Origin: Abyssibacter profundi
GTDB lineage: Bacteria; Pseudomonadota; Gammaproteobacteria; Nevskiales; OUC007
Assembly (NCBI RefSeq): GCF_003151135.1
Contig: NZ_QEQK01000003.1
Coordinates: 186,001-250,000, forward strand
Length of the DNA stretch: 64,000 bases
Direction of reading: 5' to 3'
Made by a program: the position numbers and the translations under genes. The stretch's first letter is position 1; each line of letters starts with the position of its first letter. Positions 26,078 through 33,985 of this stretch are shown here, piece by piece. The notes beneath the pieces were generated by a model that saw only the letters and a list, made by a program, of their open reading frames with translations, had not been told where the DNA came from and did no database searches.

Positions 26078-27391
26078 ATTTCTGAACCCACGATCATTCC
26101 CAGAGACGCTCATAACGTCTCGCGGCAGCATATTTCCCAAGGCGCGTTGGACGTGCTTTATGACCTGGGCCGAGCCGGCTACGAGGCCTATCTGGTTGGC
26201 GGTGGCGTTCGCGATCTGCTCGCAGGGCTTCAGCCCAAGGACTTCGACGTCGCGACCGATGCCAGCCCCGAGCAGGTCAAAGAGGTCTTTCGCCGGGCCC
26301 GTCTGATCGGTCGGCGTTTTCGCCTGGCCCATGTGCGTGCGGGCGGCGAGATCATCGAGGTGGCGACCTTCCGTGCGCAGCCGCGCTCGCCAGAAGAAGG
26401 CGAGGCGCTGGTGGAAGACGACGGTGAGGATCACGACCATCTGCTGGATGAGGGGGGCAGAATTCTCCGCGACAACGTCTACGGCACGCTCGAAGACGAT
26501 GCCTTCCGCCGAGATTTCACCATCAACGCGCTGTACTACCGGGTCACGGATTTCTCGGTGGTCGATTATGTCGGTGGCATGGCCGACATGGCGGCGCGCC
26601 AGATGCGACTCATCGGTGATCCGGATACGCGTTACCGTGAAGATCCCGTTCGCATGCTTCGGGCTGTCCGCATTGCGAACAAGCTGGGCTTCGGCATTGA
26701 GCCGGCCACGGCCGCACCGATTCGCGAGCTTGCGCCTTTGCTGACCGACGTGCCCTCTGCACGGCTGTTCGATGAGGTGCTCAAACTGTTCCTATCCGCC
26801 CAGGCCGAAAAAAACTTTGACGACCTGGTTGACTACGGCCTGTTTCAGCAGCTGTTTCCGCGCACCGGCGCCTGCCTGGAGCGGCCAGGCGTTGAGACAC
26901 TGATCCGAGGCGCGCTGCAGGGTACGGCCCAGCGCGTGCTCGAGGACAAGCCGGTTACGCCCGCATTCTTGTACGCGGCGCTGCTGTGGCCGGTGGTCCG
27001 TCAGGACATGGAGCCTGCGTTGGCCGAAGGGCAAAGCCTGGCGCAGGCCATTCCAACTTTCTCTGGCGATGTCGTGACCGAGCAGGTCGAGACGGTCGCA
27101 ATTCCCCGACGCTTCTCCACGCCCATGCGTGAAATCTGGGCGCTGCAGCCGCGGTTTTATCGCCGCAATGGCCGGCGGCCTGAGCGCCTGGCCGCGCATC
27201 CGCGGTTCCGAGCGGCCTATGACTTTCTCCTGCTGCGAACAGCTGCCGGGGAAGAGGATCCGGAGCTTGCGCAGTGGTGGACCGAGTATCAGGAGGGTCA
27301 GGCCCCGACGCCGCCGACATCGTCGGATCGCCCCAAGCGTCGACGCCGGCGCCGCCGTCGCCGTCCGGCTGCGGACAGCGCTTCGGAGTAG
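26078..27391 (+). CDS. pcnB: Poly(A) polymerase I, translated from an AUU start codon
   Basis: 437 residues. Adds poly(A) tails to RNA 3' ends, marking them for decay. Class II nucleotidyltransferase: IPRDAHNVSRQHIS, LVGGGVRDLL, catalytic PKDFDVATDASPEQV, RLIGRRFRLAHV, REDPVRMLRAVR; very basic C-terminal tail (RRRRRRRRRP). From the in-frame stop at 26000-26002 to 26147 there is no ATG, GTG or TTG, yet the conserved N-terminus is encoded there. ATT at 26078 has AAAAAGGA 7 nt upstream. E. coli pcnB is known to start at AUU, which limits its expression. First gene of pcnB-folK-dNK-panBC. Confidence 0.94.
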   Translation: MSEPTIIPRDAHNVSRQHISQGALDVLYDLGRAGYEAYLVGGGVRDLLAGLQPKDFDVATDASPEQVKEVFRRARLIGRRFRLAHVRAGGEIIEVATFRAQPRSPEEGEALVEDDGEDHDHLLDEGGRILRDNVYGTLEDDAFRRDFTINALYYRVTDFSVVDYVGGMADMAARQMRLIGDPDTRYREDPVRMLRAVRIANKLGFGIEPATAAPIRELAPLLTDVPSARLFDEVLKLFLSAQAEKNFDDLVDYGLFQQLFPRTGACLERPGVETLIRGALQGTAQRVLEDKPVTPAFLYAALLWPVVRQDMEPALAEGQSLAQAIPTFSGDVVTEQVETVAIPRRFSTPMREIWALQPRFYRRNGRRPERLAAHPRFRAAYDFLLLRTAAGEEDPELAQWWTEYQEGQAPTPPTSSDRPKRRRRRRRRRPAADSASE

Positions 27392-27393
27392 CC

Positions 27394-27894
27394 GTGCCGT
27401 CACTGGTCACCGCCTATCTCGGGTTGGGTGCGAACTTGGGCCAGCCGGAGCAGACCCTGGCGGCGGCGGTGAAGGCGATTCGCGATTGGCCGGATGTCGA
27501 GGTCTGCGGTGTGAGTCGGCTCTACCACTCGGCACCCATGGGGCCGCAGAATCAGCCGGATTACTGCAATGCCGTGCTTGAGATTCAGACCGCCCAACCG
27601 GCTGCCGGCTTGCTGACTCTGGGTCAGCAGACGGAGTCCGCATTCGGCCGTGTGCGTCGCGAACACTGGGGCGCAAGAAGTCTGGATATCGACGTCTTGC
27701 TCTACGGCGATGCGCAGATTCAAACGCCCAGTCTCCGCGTCCCTCACCCAGGGCTGGCAGAGCGTGCCTTTGTCGTCTTTCCGCTCATGGATCTGGCGCC
27801 GGGCCTGCGGCTGCCTGGTGGGCAGCGGCTGGCCGCCGTGGCGGAACAGCTCCAGGCGGAGCCTCTTCGCCGTGTACAGGACTGGGCGCCTTGA
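27394..27894 (+). CDS. folK: 2-amino-4-hydroxy-6-hydroxymethyldihydropteridine pyrophosphokinase
   Basis: 166 residues. Transfers pyrophosphate from ATP to hydroxymethyl-dihydropterin in folate synthesis. Signatures: AYLGLGANLGQPE at the N-terminus, GPQNQPDYCNAV, and the HPPK motif RREHWGARSLDIDVLLY, then VPHPGLAERAFVVFPL. The start is GTG at 27394, two bases after the pcnB stop, with GGAG upstream inside pcnB. The stop overlaps the next gene's TTG start (TTGA). Confidence 0.96.
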   Translation: MPSLVTAYLGLGANLGQPEQTLAAAVKAIRDWPDVEVCGVSRLYHSAPMGPQNQPDYCNAVLEIQTAQPAAGLLTLGQQTESAFGRVRREHWGARSLDIDVLLYGDAQIQTPSLRVPHPGLAERAFVVFPLMDLAPGLRLPGGQRLAAVAEQLQAEPLRRVQDWAP

Positions 27895-28514
27895 CGCGTT
27901 ACATTGCGGTGGAAGGCCCCATCGGGGTCGGCAAGACCACGCTCACGCGTCGTCTGGCGGCTGATCTACAGGCCAATCTGCTGTTGGAGGCGCCGGACGA
28001 CAACCCGTTTCTCAAGGGGTTTTACGATGACCCGGAGCGACATGCCTTTCAGGTCCAGCTGTGTTTTCTGTTGCAGCGGGCGGGGCAGGTTGATGGCCTG
28101 CGCCAAAGCGACTTGTTTGCCCGGCCCGTGACCGTTGCCGATTTCTTTTTTGACAAGGATCCGCTGTTCGCGGAAATGACACTGGCCGCCAGCGACTACC
28201 GTTTGTACCGGGAGTTGTTCAACCGTCTGGCCTGGGCGGCTCCGGCGCCGGACGTGATTGTTTATCTGCACGCATCGACCGAGGTGCTGGTGCAGCGCGT
28301 GCGGCAACGTGGACGTGACAGCGAACAGGCACTGGGCGCGGCGTATCTCGATCAGGTCGCGGCGCGATACCGGTCGCTTTTTGCCGACTACGCACATCCG
28401 CATGTCGTGGTGGTCGACGCCGAGGCCCTTGATCTGGTTGGCGATCCCGCAGCGTATCGGGCCGTGCGCGAGGCGATTGAAGGGCCGCCCGGTCGATTTC
28501 ATCTGCCCGGATGA
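27891..28514 (+). CDS. Deoxynucleoside kinase (dGK/dCK-type)
   Basis: 207 residues. Phosphorylates deoxynucleosides for nucleotide salvage. P-loop VEGPIGVGKTTLTRRLA, EAPDDNPFLKGFYDDPERHAF, the catalytic-lid region DFFFDKDPLFA, and YLHASTEVLVQRVRQRGRDSE (arginine-rich LID) fit the dNK family. The TTG start at 27891 overlaps the folK stop. Its place between folK and panB is not that of E. coli, where panB follows folK directly. The preferred base cannot be told from sequence. Confidence 0.92.
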   Translation: MTRYIAVEGPIGVGKTTLTRRLAADLQANLLLEAPDDNPFLKGFYDDPERHAFQVQLCFLLQRAGQVDGLRQSDLFARPVTVADFFFDKDPLFAEMTLAASDYRLYRELFNRLAWAAPAPDVIVYLHASTEVLVQRVRQRGRDSEQALGAAYLDQVAARYRSLFADYAHPHVVVVDAEALDLVGDPAAYRAVREAIEGPPGRFHLPG

Positions 28515-28526
28515 TGCAAAGCGCGG

Positions 28527-28535
28527 TGCTATCAT
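28527..28535 (+). promoter_or_regulatory. panB: Candidate extended -10 promoter before panB
   Basis: TGCTATCAT carries the extended -10 TG-n-TATCAT, about 29 nt upstream of the panB start; no clear -35 box. The same segment could also fold (GCGCG 28521-28525 with CGCGC 28536-28540) ahead of TTTTT at 28544-28548, so an attenuator or terminator is the alternative reading. Confidence 0.4.
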
Positions 28536-28563
28536 CGCGCGCGTTTTTAGATCCGGAGCGAGC

Positions 28564-29388
28564 ATGAGCGCCGCTGAACAACCCGTGGACAGCAAACCGC
28601 TAAACCTGGGTGATTTCCGAACCATGCGTGCGAATGGGGAAGCCATCGCATGTCTTACTGCCTACGATGCCGCCTTTGCCGCCGCCCAGGAAGCCGCCGG
28701 GGTCGACCTGATCCTGGTCGGAGATTCGCTGGGCATGGTGATTCAGGGTCACCGCAGCACCGTGCCGGTGGCCGTGGACGACATCCTCTACCACACGCGC
28801 TGCGTGACGCGGTCTGTGACCCGGCCGTGGGTCGTTGCGGACATGCCGTTCTTGAGCGTGCGGTCACCAGACTACGCGGTGGAGCAGGCCGGCCGACTGA
28901 TGCAGGAGGCCGACGCGGCAATGGTCAAGCTCGAAGGCGGTGAGTCGCAGGTCGATGTTGCCCGTGCGTTGGCGGATCAGGGGATCCCGGTGTGTGGGCA
29001 TCTGGGTTTGCAGCCGCAACTGTTCTACAAGCTGGGCGGATTCAAGGTCCAGGGGCGTGAAGCCGAGGCCGCGCAGGCGATCGTGGATCGCGCCAAGGCC
29101 TTGGAGCAGGCGGGCGCAGACATGATCCTGCTCGAGTGCGTGCCCAATGCCGTGACCCAAGGCGTGGTCGAGGCAACCTCCGTGCCCGTGATCGGCATTG
29201 GCGCCGGGCCGCATGCCCACGGACAGATTTTGGTGATGCACGACATGCTCAACGTCACCACGGGGCGCAAGCCGCGTTTCGTCAAGGATTTCATGGCCGA
29301 AACGGGTGGGGTTGAGGCTGCCTTTGCCGCGTATGTGCGTGAGGTCAAGTCCGGCGCCTACCCGCAACCCACGCACGGATTCGGATGA
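28564..29388 (+). CDS. panB: 3-methyl-2-oxobutanoate hydroxymethyltransferase
   Basis: 274 residues. First committed step of pantothenate (CoA precursor) synthesis: ketoisovalerate plus methylene-tetrahydrofolate gives ketopantoate. Motifs: CLTAYDAAFA, LILVGDSLGMVIQG (metal-binding Asp-Ser), VADMPFLS, MVKLEGG, VCGHLGLQPQ and IGIGAGPHAHGQILVMHDML. CGGAG is 6 nt before the ATG. The stop overlaps panC (ATGA). Confidence 0.97.
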   Translation: MSAAEQPVDSKPLNLGDFRTMRANGEAIACLTAYDAAFAAAQEAAGVDLILVGDSLGMVIQGHRSTVPVAVDDILYHTRCVTRSVTRPWVVADMPFLSVRSPDYAVEQAGRLMQEADAAMVKLEGGESQVDVARALADQGIPVCGHLGLQPQLFYKLGGFKVQGREAEAAQAIVDRAKALEQAGADMILLECVPNAVTQGVVEATSVPVIGIGAGPHAHGQILVMHDMLNVTTGRKPRFVKDFMAETGGVEAAFAAYVREVKSGAYPQPTHGFG

Positions 29389-30245
29389 AGCTTGTTCATG
29401 ACCTGGCCGAACTGCACGCCCTGCGTGCGGCTTGGCGCACGGCGGGTGAAACCGTGGCCCTGGTGCCGACAATGGGGAATCTGCATGCCGGGCATTTGTC
29501 CCTGGTCGAGCAGGTTCAGCCGCAGGCCGATCGCGTCATCGTCACCATTTTCGTGAATCCTTTGCAGTTCGCGCCGGGTGAGGATTTCGAGCAGTACCCG
29601 CGCACGCTGGATGAAGACCTGGCGAAGCTGGACGCGCTGAGGCCCGACGTGGTTTTTGCGCCGTCGGTCGAGGCGATGTACCCGACGGGTTACCCCATTG
29701 CGACGCGGGTCGCGGTCGAGCCGTTGGTCGATCGTTACTGCGGGGCGTTCCGGGCAGGCCACTTCACCGGCGCTGCGACGGTGGTGACGATTCTCTTCAA
29801 TCTGGTGCAGCCGGATCTGGCAATTTTCGGTGAGAAGGATTACCAGCAGCTGCTGATTTTCCGGCGCATGGCGGCGGATCTGCACATGCCGGTGCGCATC
29901 GTGTCCGGTGCAACCATCCGCGAGCCCAACGGGCTGGCCATGAGTAGCCGCAACCGCTACCTGACGCAGGCACAGCGGGACCAGGCGTCCACGCTGCGGC
30001 AGGTCTTGCTGGCAACCGGTCGGGCGCTGCTCGCCGGTCGTCGGGACTTTGAGGCTTTGGAAGCCGATGGTCTCCAGCAGCTTGCTGAAGCGGGGTTCGA
30101 TCCGCAGTACTTGAAGATCGCAACACCCGCGCTGGATTCGCCCGGTCCGGAGGCGGACGATTTCGTGGTGCTGGCGGCCGCGGTGCTGGGATCCGCCCGG
30201 CTCATCGACAACATCACGCTGCAAGATCCCGACTTGCGTGCTTGA
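29385..30245 (+). CDS. panC: Pantothenate synthetase (pantoate-beta-alanine ligase)
   Basis: 286 residues. ATP-dependent condensation of pantoate with beta-alanine. Motifs: LVPTMGNLHAGHLSLV (the HIGH-like nucleotide-binding site), TIFVNPLQFAPGEDFEQYPR, GHFTGAATVV, FGEKDYQQL and the KMSKS-like MSSRNRYL. Overlaps panB by 4 bp; panD follows after 160 bp. Confidence 0.97.
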   Translation: MKLVHDLAELHALRAAWRTAGETVALVPTMGNLHAGHLSLVEQVQPQADRVIVTIFVNPLQFAPGEDFEQYPRTLDEDLAKLDALRPDVVFAPSVEAMYPTGYPIATRVAVEPLVDRYCGAFRAGHFTGAATVVTILFNLVQPDLAIFGEKDYQQLLIFRRMAADLHMPVRIVSGATIREPNGLAMSSRNRYLTQAQRDQASTLRQVLLATGRALLAGRRDFEALEADGLQQLAEAGFDPQYLKIATPALDSPGPEADDFVVLAAAVLGSARLIDNITLQDPDLRA

Positions 30246-30405
30246 GGCAGTTTGGCTGGCCGTCTAAACTACCCGGCTGGTGCGGGGGTTCTGACAACAG
30301 TGGTCGCGCCGTCCTGCGAGCCCGGTTTACGCACCAGATCCCCACGATTGATTCCAACTGACGCAAACCATTGAGTTTGGTCAAGATATTGGCGAGGTTC
30401 GCCCT
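30246..30405 (+). other. panC-panD intergenic leader
   Basis: 160 bp without a gene. It contains inverted arms CTGGTGCG (30277-30284) and CGCACCAG (30330-30337) separated by 45 nt, which could fold the panD leader. No clear promoter boxes are visible. Confidence 0.3.
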
Positions 30406-30786
30406 ATGAACGTCACCCTGCTGAAAGCCAAGCTGCATCGTGCCTGTGTTACGCATGCCGAGCTGGACTACGAGGGTTCCTGTGCAATCGACCAGGATTT
30501 GCTGGATGCCGCCGGCATTCTGGAATACGAACAGGTGCAGATTTACAACGTCACCAATGGCGAGCGTTTTGAAACCTACGCCATTCTGGGCGAGCGTGGC
30601 TCGCGCGTGATTTCCGTCAACGGCGCCGCTGCCCACAAGGCGCAGCCGGGGGATCGGCTCATCATCTGCGCCTACTGCGGCATGGACGAGGCCGAAGCCA
30701 AGCGCCACAAACCGCGGCTGGTGTACCTGGATGAGACCAATCAGGTGACGCATTCGCGAAACGTCATTCCGGTGCAGGCAGCCTGA
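30406..30786 (+). CDS. panD: Aspartate 1-decarboxylase proenzyme
   Basis: 126 residues. Makes beta-alanine for pantothenate. The self-cleavage site Gly24-Ser25 is present in [10 protein letters not shown], which yields the pyruvoyl group; N-terminal [10 protein letters not shown] and [30 protein letters not shown] complete the family pattern. It supplies the second substrate of PanC. Bacteria with this form usually need PanZ or self-process; no panZ is seen here. Confidence 0.97.
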   Translation: MNVTLLKAKLHRACVTHAELDYEGSCAIDQDLLDAAGILEYEQVQIYNVTNGERFETYAILGERGSRVISVNGAAAHKAQPGDRLIICAYCGMDEAEAKRHKPRLVYLDETNQVTHSRNVIPVQAA

Positions 30787-30820
30787 TGCGGTTGTCTGGC
30801 CGCATCCGTCACCAGACAAC
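30785..30820 (+). promoter_or_regulatory. Candidate RNA pseudoknot or two-state hairpin ahead of pgi
   Basis: Two perfect pairings interlock. Stem 1: GATGCGG (30785-30791) with CCGCATC (30800-30806). Stem 2: GTTGTCTGG (30791-30799) with CCAGACAAC (30812-30820). Stem 2's 5' arm is stem 1's loop, so they form an H-type pseudoknot or are mutually exclusive. The element begins at the panD stop and ends 15 nt before the pgi ATG, which has no Shine-Dalgarno. Confidence 0.4.
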
Positions 30821-30835
30821 AGAAACCCGCTGCTG

Positions 30836-32482
30836 ATGCGCCCCAAGGGTGCTTCGGCGGCCGCTTGGTCCCAGCTCGGAGCTGCGGTCGAGGCCCTCGG
30901 CCAGCGACGCACGCCCGAGCTGTTCGCGGCAGAGCCTGATCGCGTCGAGCGCATGAGCCTTGAGGCGGCTGGCCTCTACCTGGATTTTTCCAAGCAGCGC
31001 GTGGACGCAGCCGGCCTCGAGGCCCTGTGGTCGCTCGCCCAGAGCGCTCAGGTCACGGACCATCTGCGTCAGCAGTTTGCGGGCGATGCGGTTAATTTCA
31101 CCGAAGATCGCGCCGCGCTGCACATGGCCTTGCGCGCACCGCGCAATGCGCATCAGCCCCCCGGCGGGCCGGCGATTGCCGAGGCCGTCCATGAGGTGCT
31201 CGATCGCATGGAAGCCTTTGTGCACCGGGTGCGCTCCGGGGCTTGGACTGGCGCGACGGGAGAGCCCATCACCGATGTTGTCAACATCGGAATCGGGGGC
31301 TCCGACCTGGGTCCACGCATGGTCTGCGAGGCGCTGGCCGAGCAGGTGCGCGGGCCGCGGCCGCATTTTGTCTCCAATGTCGATGCTACGGAGCTCTCCC
31401 GGGTGTTGGCCGGCTTGCGACCGGCTTCGACGCTGTTCGTCGTGACCTCCAAGTCGTTCGGTACGGCAGAAACCCTGGCCAATGCGCGCAGCGCTCGGGC
31501 CTGGCTCGTGGATGCATTGGGGGATGCCGCCGTCGCCAAGCATTTCGTGGCCGTGTCGACGGCGGCCGAGCGCGTGTCTGACTTCGGCATTGATGTCGAC
31601 AATATGTTCGGTTTCTGGTCCTGGGTAGGTGGGCGCTACTCACTGTGGTCGGCGGTGGGTTTGTCGATCGCCTTGTCGCTGGGTATGGACGGCTTCCGTG
31701 CCTTGCTTGCCGGTGCCCATGCCATGGATGCGCATGTCCGTGACGCACCGCCGGAGGGCAACGCGGCGGTTTGGATGGCGTTGATCGGTATCTGGAATAC
31801 CAATGGTTTGCAGCTGCCATCCCAGGTGATCGTCCCTTATGCCCAGGCCCTGGCGCGCGTGCCGGCCTATTTGCAGCAGCTGGAGATGGAGTCCAACGGT
31901 AAGACTGTCAACAGTGACGGGGTGGCTGTGCAGCAACAAACAGTCCCTGCGCTGTGGGGTGACGTGGGCACCAACGGCCAGCATGCCTTCTTCCAAATGT
32001 TGCACCAGGGGCCGACGGCCCTGCCGGTGGACTTCATCCTGCCCGTCTCGCTGGACCACGGTCATCCCGATCAGCACCGGATGCTGATCGCGAACTGTCT
32101 CGCGCAAAGCGAGGCGCTGATGCAGGGTAAATCGGCAGGCCAGGTGCGTGAGGAGCTGAGGTCTCAAGGTTTGTCGGGCCAGGCTTTGGAGGACGCCGTT
32201 CCCCATCGCGTGTTCGAAGGCGGCCGGCCCAGCACCACCATTTTAATGTCCTGCATCGACGCCCGTTCGCTGGGCGCCTTGCTGGCGCTCTACGAGCACA
32301 AGGTGTTTGTCCAGAGCGTGGTCTGGGGAATCAACGCCTTTGATCAATGGGGTGTCGAGCTGGGCAAGCAGCTCGCCAGCGTCATCGACGACGAGCTGCG
32401 GCTGGCCGTGCCCGGCGAGCACGATCCCTCCACGGCCGCACTGCTGCACCGCATTGTGGATGGCCGGACTGCCGAAGGTTGA
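30836..32482 (+). CDS. pgi: Glucose-6-phosphate isomerase
   Basis: 548 residues. Interconverts glucose-6-phosphate and fructose-6-phosphate. Family signatures: VNIGIGGSDLGPRMV, FVSNVDATELS, VTSKSFGTAETLANA, FWSWVGGRYSLWSAVGL, the catalytic-Glu segment LEMESNGKTVN, GTNGQHAFFQMLHQG and NAFDQWGVELGKQLA. The N-terminus aligns with E. coli Pgi, supporting the ATG at 30836 although no Shine-Dalgarno is visible. It follows panD after 49 bp that hold interlocking inverted repeats. Confidence 0.97.
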   Translation: MRPKGASAAAWSQLGAAVEALGQRRTPELFAAEPDRVERMSLEAAGLYLDFSKQRVDAAGLEALWSLAQSAQVTDHLRQQFAGDAVNFTEDRAALHMALRAPRNAHQPPGGPAIAEAVHEVLDRMEAFVHRVRSGAWTGATGEPITDVVNIGIGGSDLGPRMVCEALAEQVRGPRPHFVSNVDATELSRVLAGLRPASTLFVVTSKSFGTAETLANARSARAWLVDALGDAAVAKHFVAVSTAAERVSDFGIDVDNMFGFWSWVGGRYSLWSAVGLSIALSLGMDGFRALLAGAHAMDAHVRDAPPEGNAAVWMALIGIWNTNGLQLPSQVIVPYAQALARVPAYLQQLEMESNGKTVNSDGVAVQQQTVPALWGDVGTNGQHAFFQMLHQGPTALPVDFILPVSLDHGHPDQHRMLIANCLAQSEALMQGKSAGQVREELRSQGLSGQALEDAVPHRVFEGGRPSTTILMSCIDARSLGALLALYEHKVFVQSVVWGINAFDQWGVELGKQLASVIDDELRLAVPGEHDPSTAALLHRIVDGRTAEG

Positions 32483-32551
32483 GCCGTCTGCTGCTAGTTG
32501 TGGGGCCTTCCGGTACTGTATGAGCCCCTCTTACGAGCAATGGAGTGCGAA

Positions 32552-32920
32552 ATGATGCGAACTGCAAACCGCTGGATCGTGGCCGGGCTGGTCAGCGTGC
32601 TGGTGAATATGGGTGTGCTGGGCGCGGCTTCTGCCGCCATGGTGGGGACGCAGGAAGCCATGCGTGGGGATCACCGTGCGCAGATCGATCGGGTGCTGTC
32701 CCGCGATGATGTTCGCCAGACGCTGCTGGCCTATGGCGTTTCCGAGGAACGCGTGGATGCCCGGCTGGATGCCATGACCGATGCCGAGTTGGCGCAGCTG
32801 GCCGACGAATTCGAGCAGATGCCGGCTGGCGCCGGGCTGGTCGAGGTCGTCGGGATCGTCTTCATCGTGCTGATCATTCTGGAGCTGGTCGGCGTCACCA
32901 ACGTCTTCAGCAGCTTCTGA
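32552..32920 (+). CDS. PA2779-like small membrane protein
   Basis: 122 residues. A signal sequence or first membrane segment (WIVAGLVSVLVNMGVLGAASAA), then a soluble helical part with the family pattern RVLSRDDVRQTLLAYGVSEERVDARLDAMTDAEL split by turns, and a C-terminal membrane helix GIVFIVLIILELVGVTNVF. This fits the Pseudomonas PA2779 family, which is normally encoded beside a PA2778-type peptidase, as here. GGAG at 32542-32545 supports the ATG at 32552. Function unknown. Confidence 0.85.
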   Translation: MMRTANRWIVAGLVSVLVNMGVLGAASAAMVGTQEAMRGDHRAQIDRVLSRDDVRQTLLAYGVSEERVDARLDAMTDAELAQLADEFEQMPAGAGLVEVVGIVFIVLIILELVGVTNVFSSF

Positions 32921-33840
32921 ACCGACTGATCCTGCTCGCAGCCGTCGTGCTCGGCGGCTGCGCGCATCTCCCCTCCGCCGAGCGTGCGGGGTCAGGGCCG
33001 CTGTTGGAACTGCACCAGACGCCGTTCTTTCCACAGCAGCGTTATCAATGTGGTCCGGCGGCCCTGGCAACACTGCTGGTTGATAGCGGTGTGGAGACCT
33101 CGCCCGCGACCCTGATCGATCAGGTTTGGATTGAGGGCCGTCAGGGGAGCCTGCAGCCAGAGTTACTCGCCGCCACGCGCCGGGCCGGGCGGCTACCGGT
33201 GGTGCTTGAACCGCAGCTGGATGCGCTGGGGGCGGCCATTGAAGCGGGCTACCCCGCACTGGTGCTGCTGAACCTGGGGCCGCGCTGGTGGCCGATGTGG
33301 CATTACGCCGTCGTCATCGGGATGAGTCAGGATGGTTGGCTATTGCGCTCCGGGACCGAACCGCGACGATTCATGGATCATCGCGCGTTTGAGCATGCCT
33401 GGCACGGCGGGGGGCGCTGGGCGGTGATCGCCGCGCATCCCAGTCATGTGCCGCGTCCGGCCCACCTCGAAGCCTGGATTCGTGCCGCGGATGACCTGGC
33501 GCGTGTCGGCTTCTCCGCGCTTGCCGAGCAAGCACTGGCCTCGGCCACAGGTCGCTGGCCGGATGCCGCGCTGGCGTGGTTTGCCTATGGCAACCAGCAA
33601 GCCGCAGCAACCGATTGGTCATCTGCGGCCCAGGCGCTCACGCGCGCCGTTGCGCTACGCCCGGACTGGACACCGGCGATGAATAACCTCGCGACCGTCT
33701 GGCTGAGCTTGGACTGTCCCGAACGCGCGCGTCCTCTGATGCCCCGATTGGCCTCCGCGCCCGAAGACTATGCGGCGAAGACCCTGGCGGAGTTTCAAGC
33801 CCATCAGGCGACCGGCCCCTGTCGCTATGACCCCCAATAA
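32917..33840 (+). CDS. PA2778-like lipoprotein, C39-like cysteine peptidase with TPR domain, probable CUG start
   Basis: 307 residues from CTG. The catalytic region is PFFPQQRYQCGPAALATLL (Cys45) with later MWHYAVVIG (His), a papain-like C39 pattern. The C-terminus holds TPR-like repeats (ALAWFAYGNQQAA, ALRPDWTPAMNNLATVWLS). Reading from CTG at 32917 gives the lipoprotein signal MNRLILLAAVVLGGC; the GTG at 32947 would leave only MLGGC with no hydrophobic part. The CTG overlaps the PA2779-like stop as CTGA, like the ATGA overlaps elsewhere here. No ATG, GTG or TTG lies in frame between about 32840 and 32946. Confidence 0.82.
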   Translation: MNRLILLAAVVLGGCAHLPSAERAGSGPLLELHQTPFFPQQRYQCGPAALATLLVDSGVETSPATLIDQVWIEGRQGSLQPELLAATRRAGRLPVVLEPQLDALGAAIEAGYPALVLLNLGPRWWPMWHYAVVIGMSQDGWLLRSGTEPRRFMDHRAFEHAWHGGGRWAVIAAHPSHVPRPAHLEAWIRAADDLARVGFSALAEQALASATGRWPDAALAWFAYGNQQAAATDWSSAAQALTRAVALRPDWTPAMNNLATVWLSLDCPERARPLMPRLASAPEDYAAKTLAEFQAHQATGPCRYDPQ

Positions 33841-33985
33841 TGCGCATTGAGCAAGGCCCGGGCCGGGCGGCCAGCCGTCCCTTGGGTGCGGGCAGCTGGT
33901 CGGGCGGCAAAAGCGCCTGGCTGCGACCAGTGTTTCTGCAGCGTCTGGGTCGCCGCTGTGCTGCGGGGTGGGCGAGACGGCTGAA

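Noticed and set aside
26147-26149. TTG as the pcnB start
   Set aside because: It would remove the conserved 23-residue N-terminal segment and has no ribosome site; AUU at 26078 fits better.
27340-27391. Arg-rich repeat at the pcnB 3' end as a possible simple-sequence insertion
   Set aside because: Basic C-terminal tails are normal for bacterial poly(A) polymerases; the reading frame is intact to the stop.
32947-32949. GTG as the PA2778-like start
   Set aside because: It would destroy the lipoprotein signal peptide; CTG at 32917 gives a complete one.
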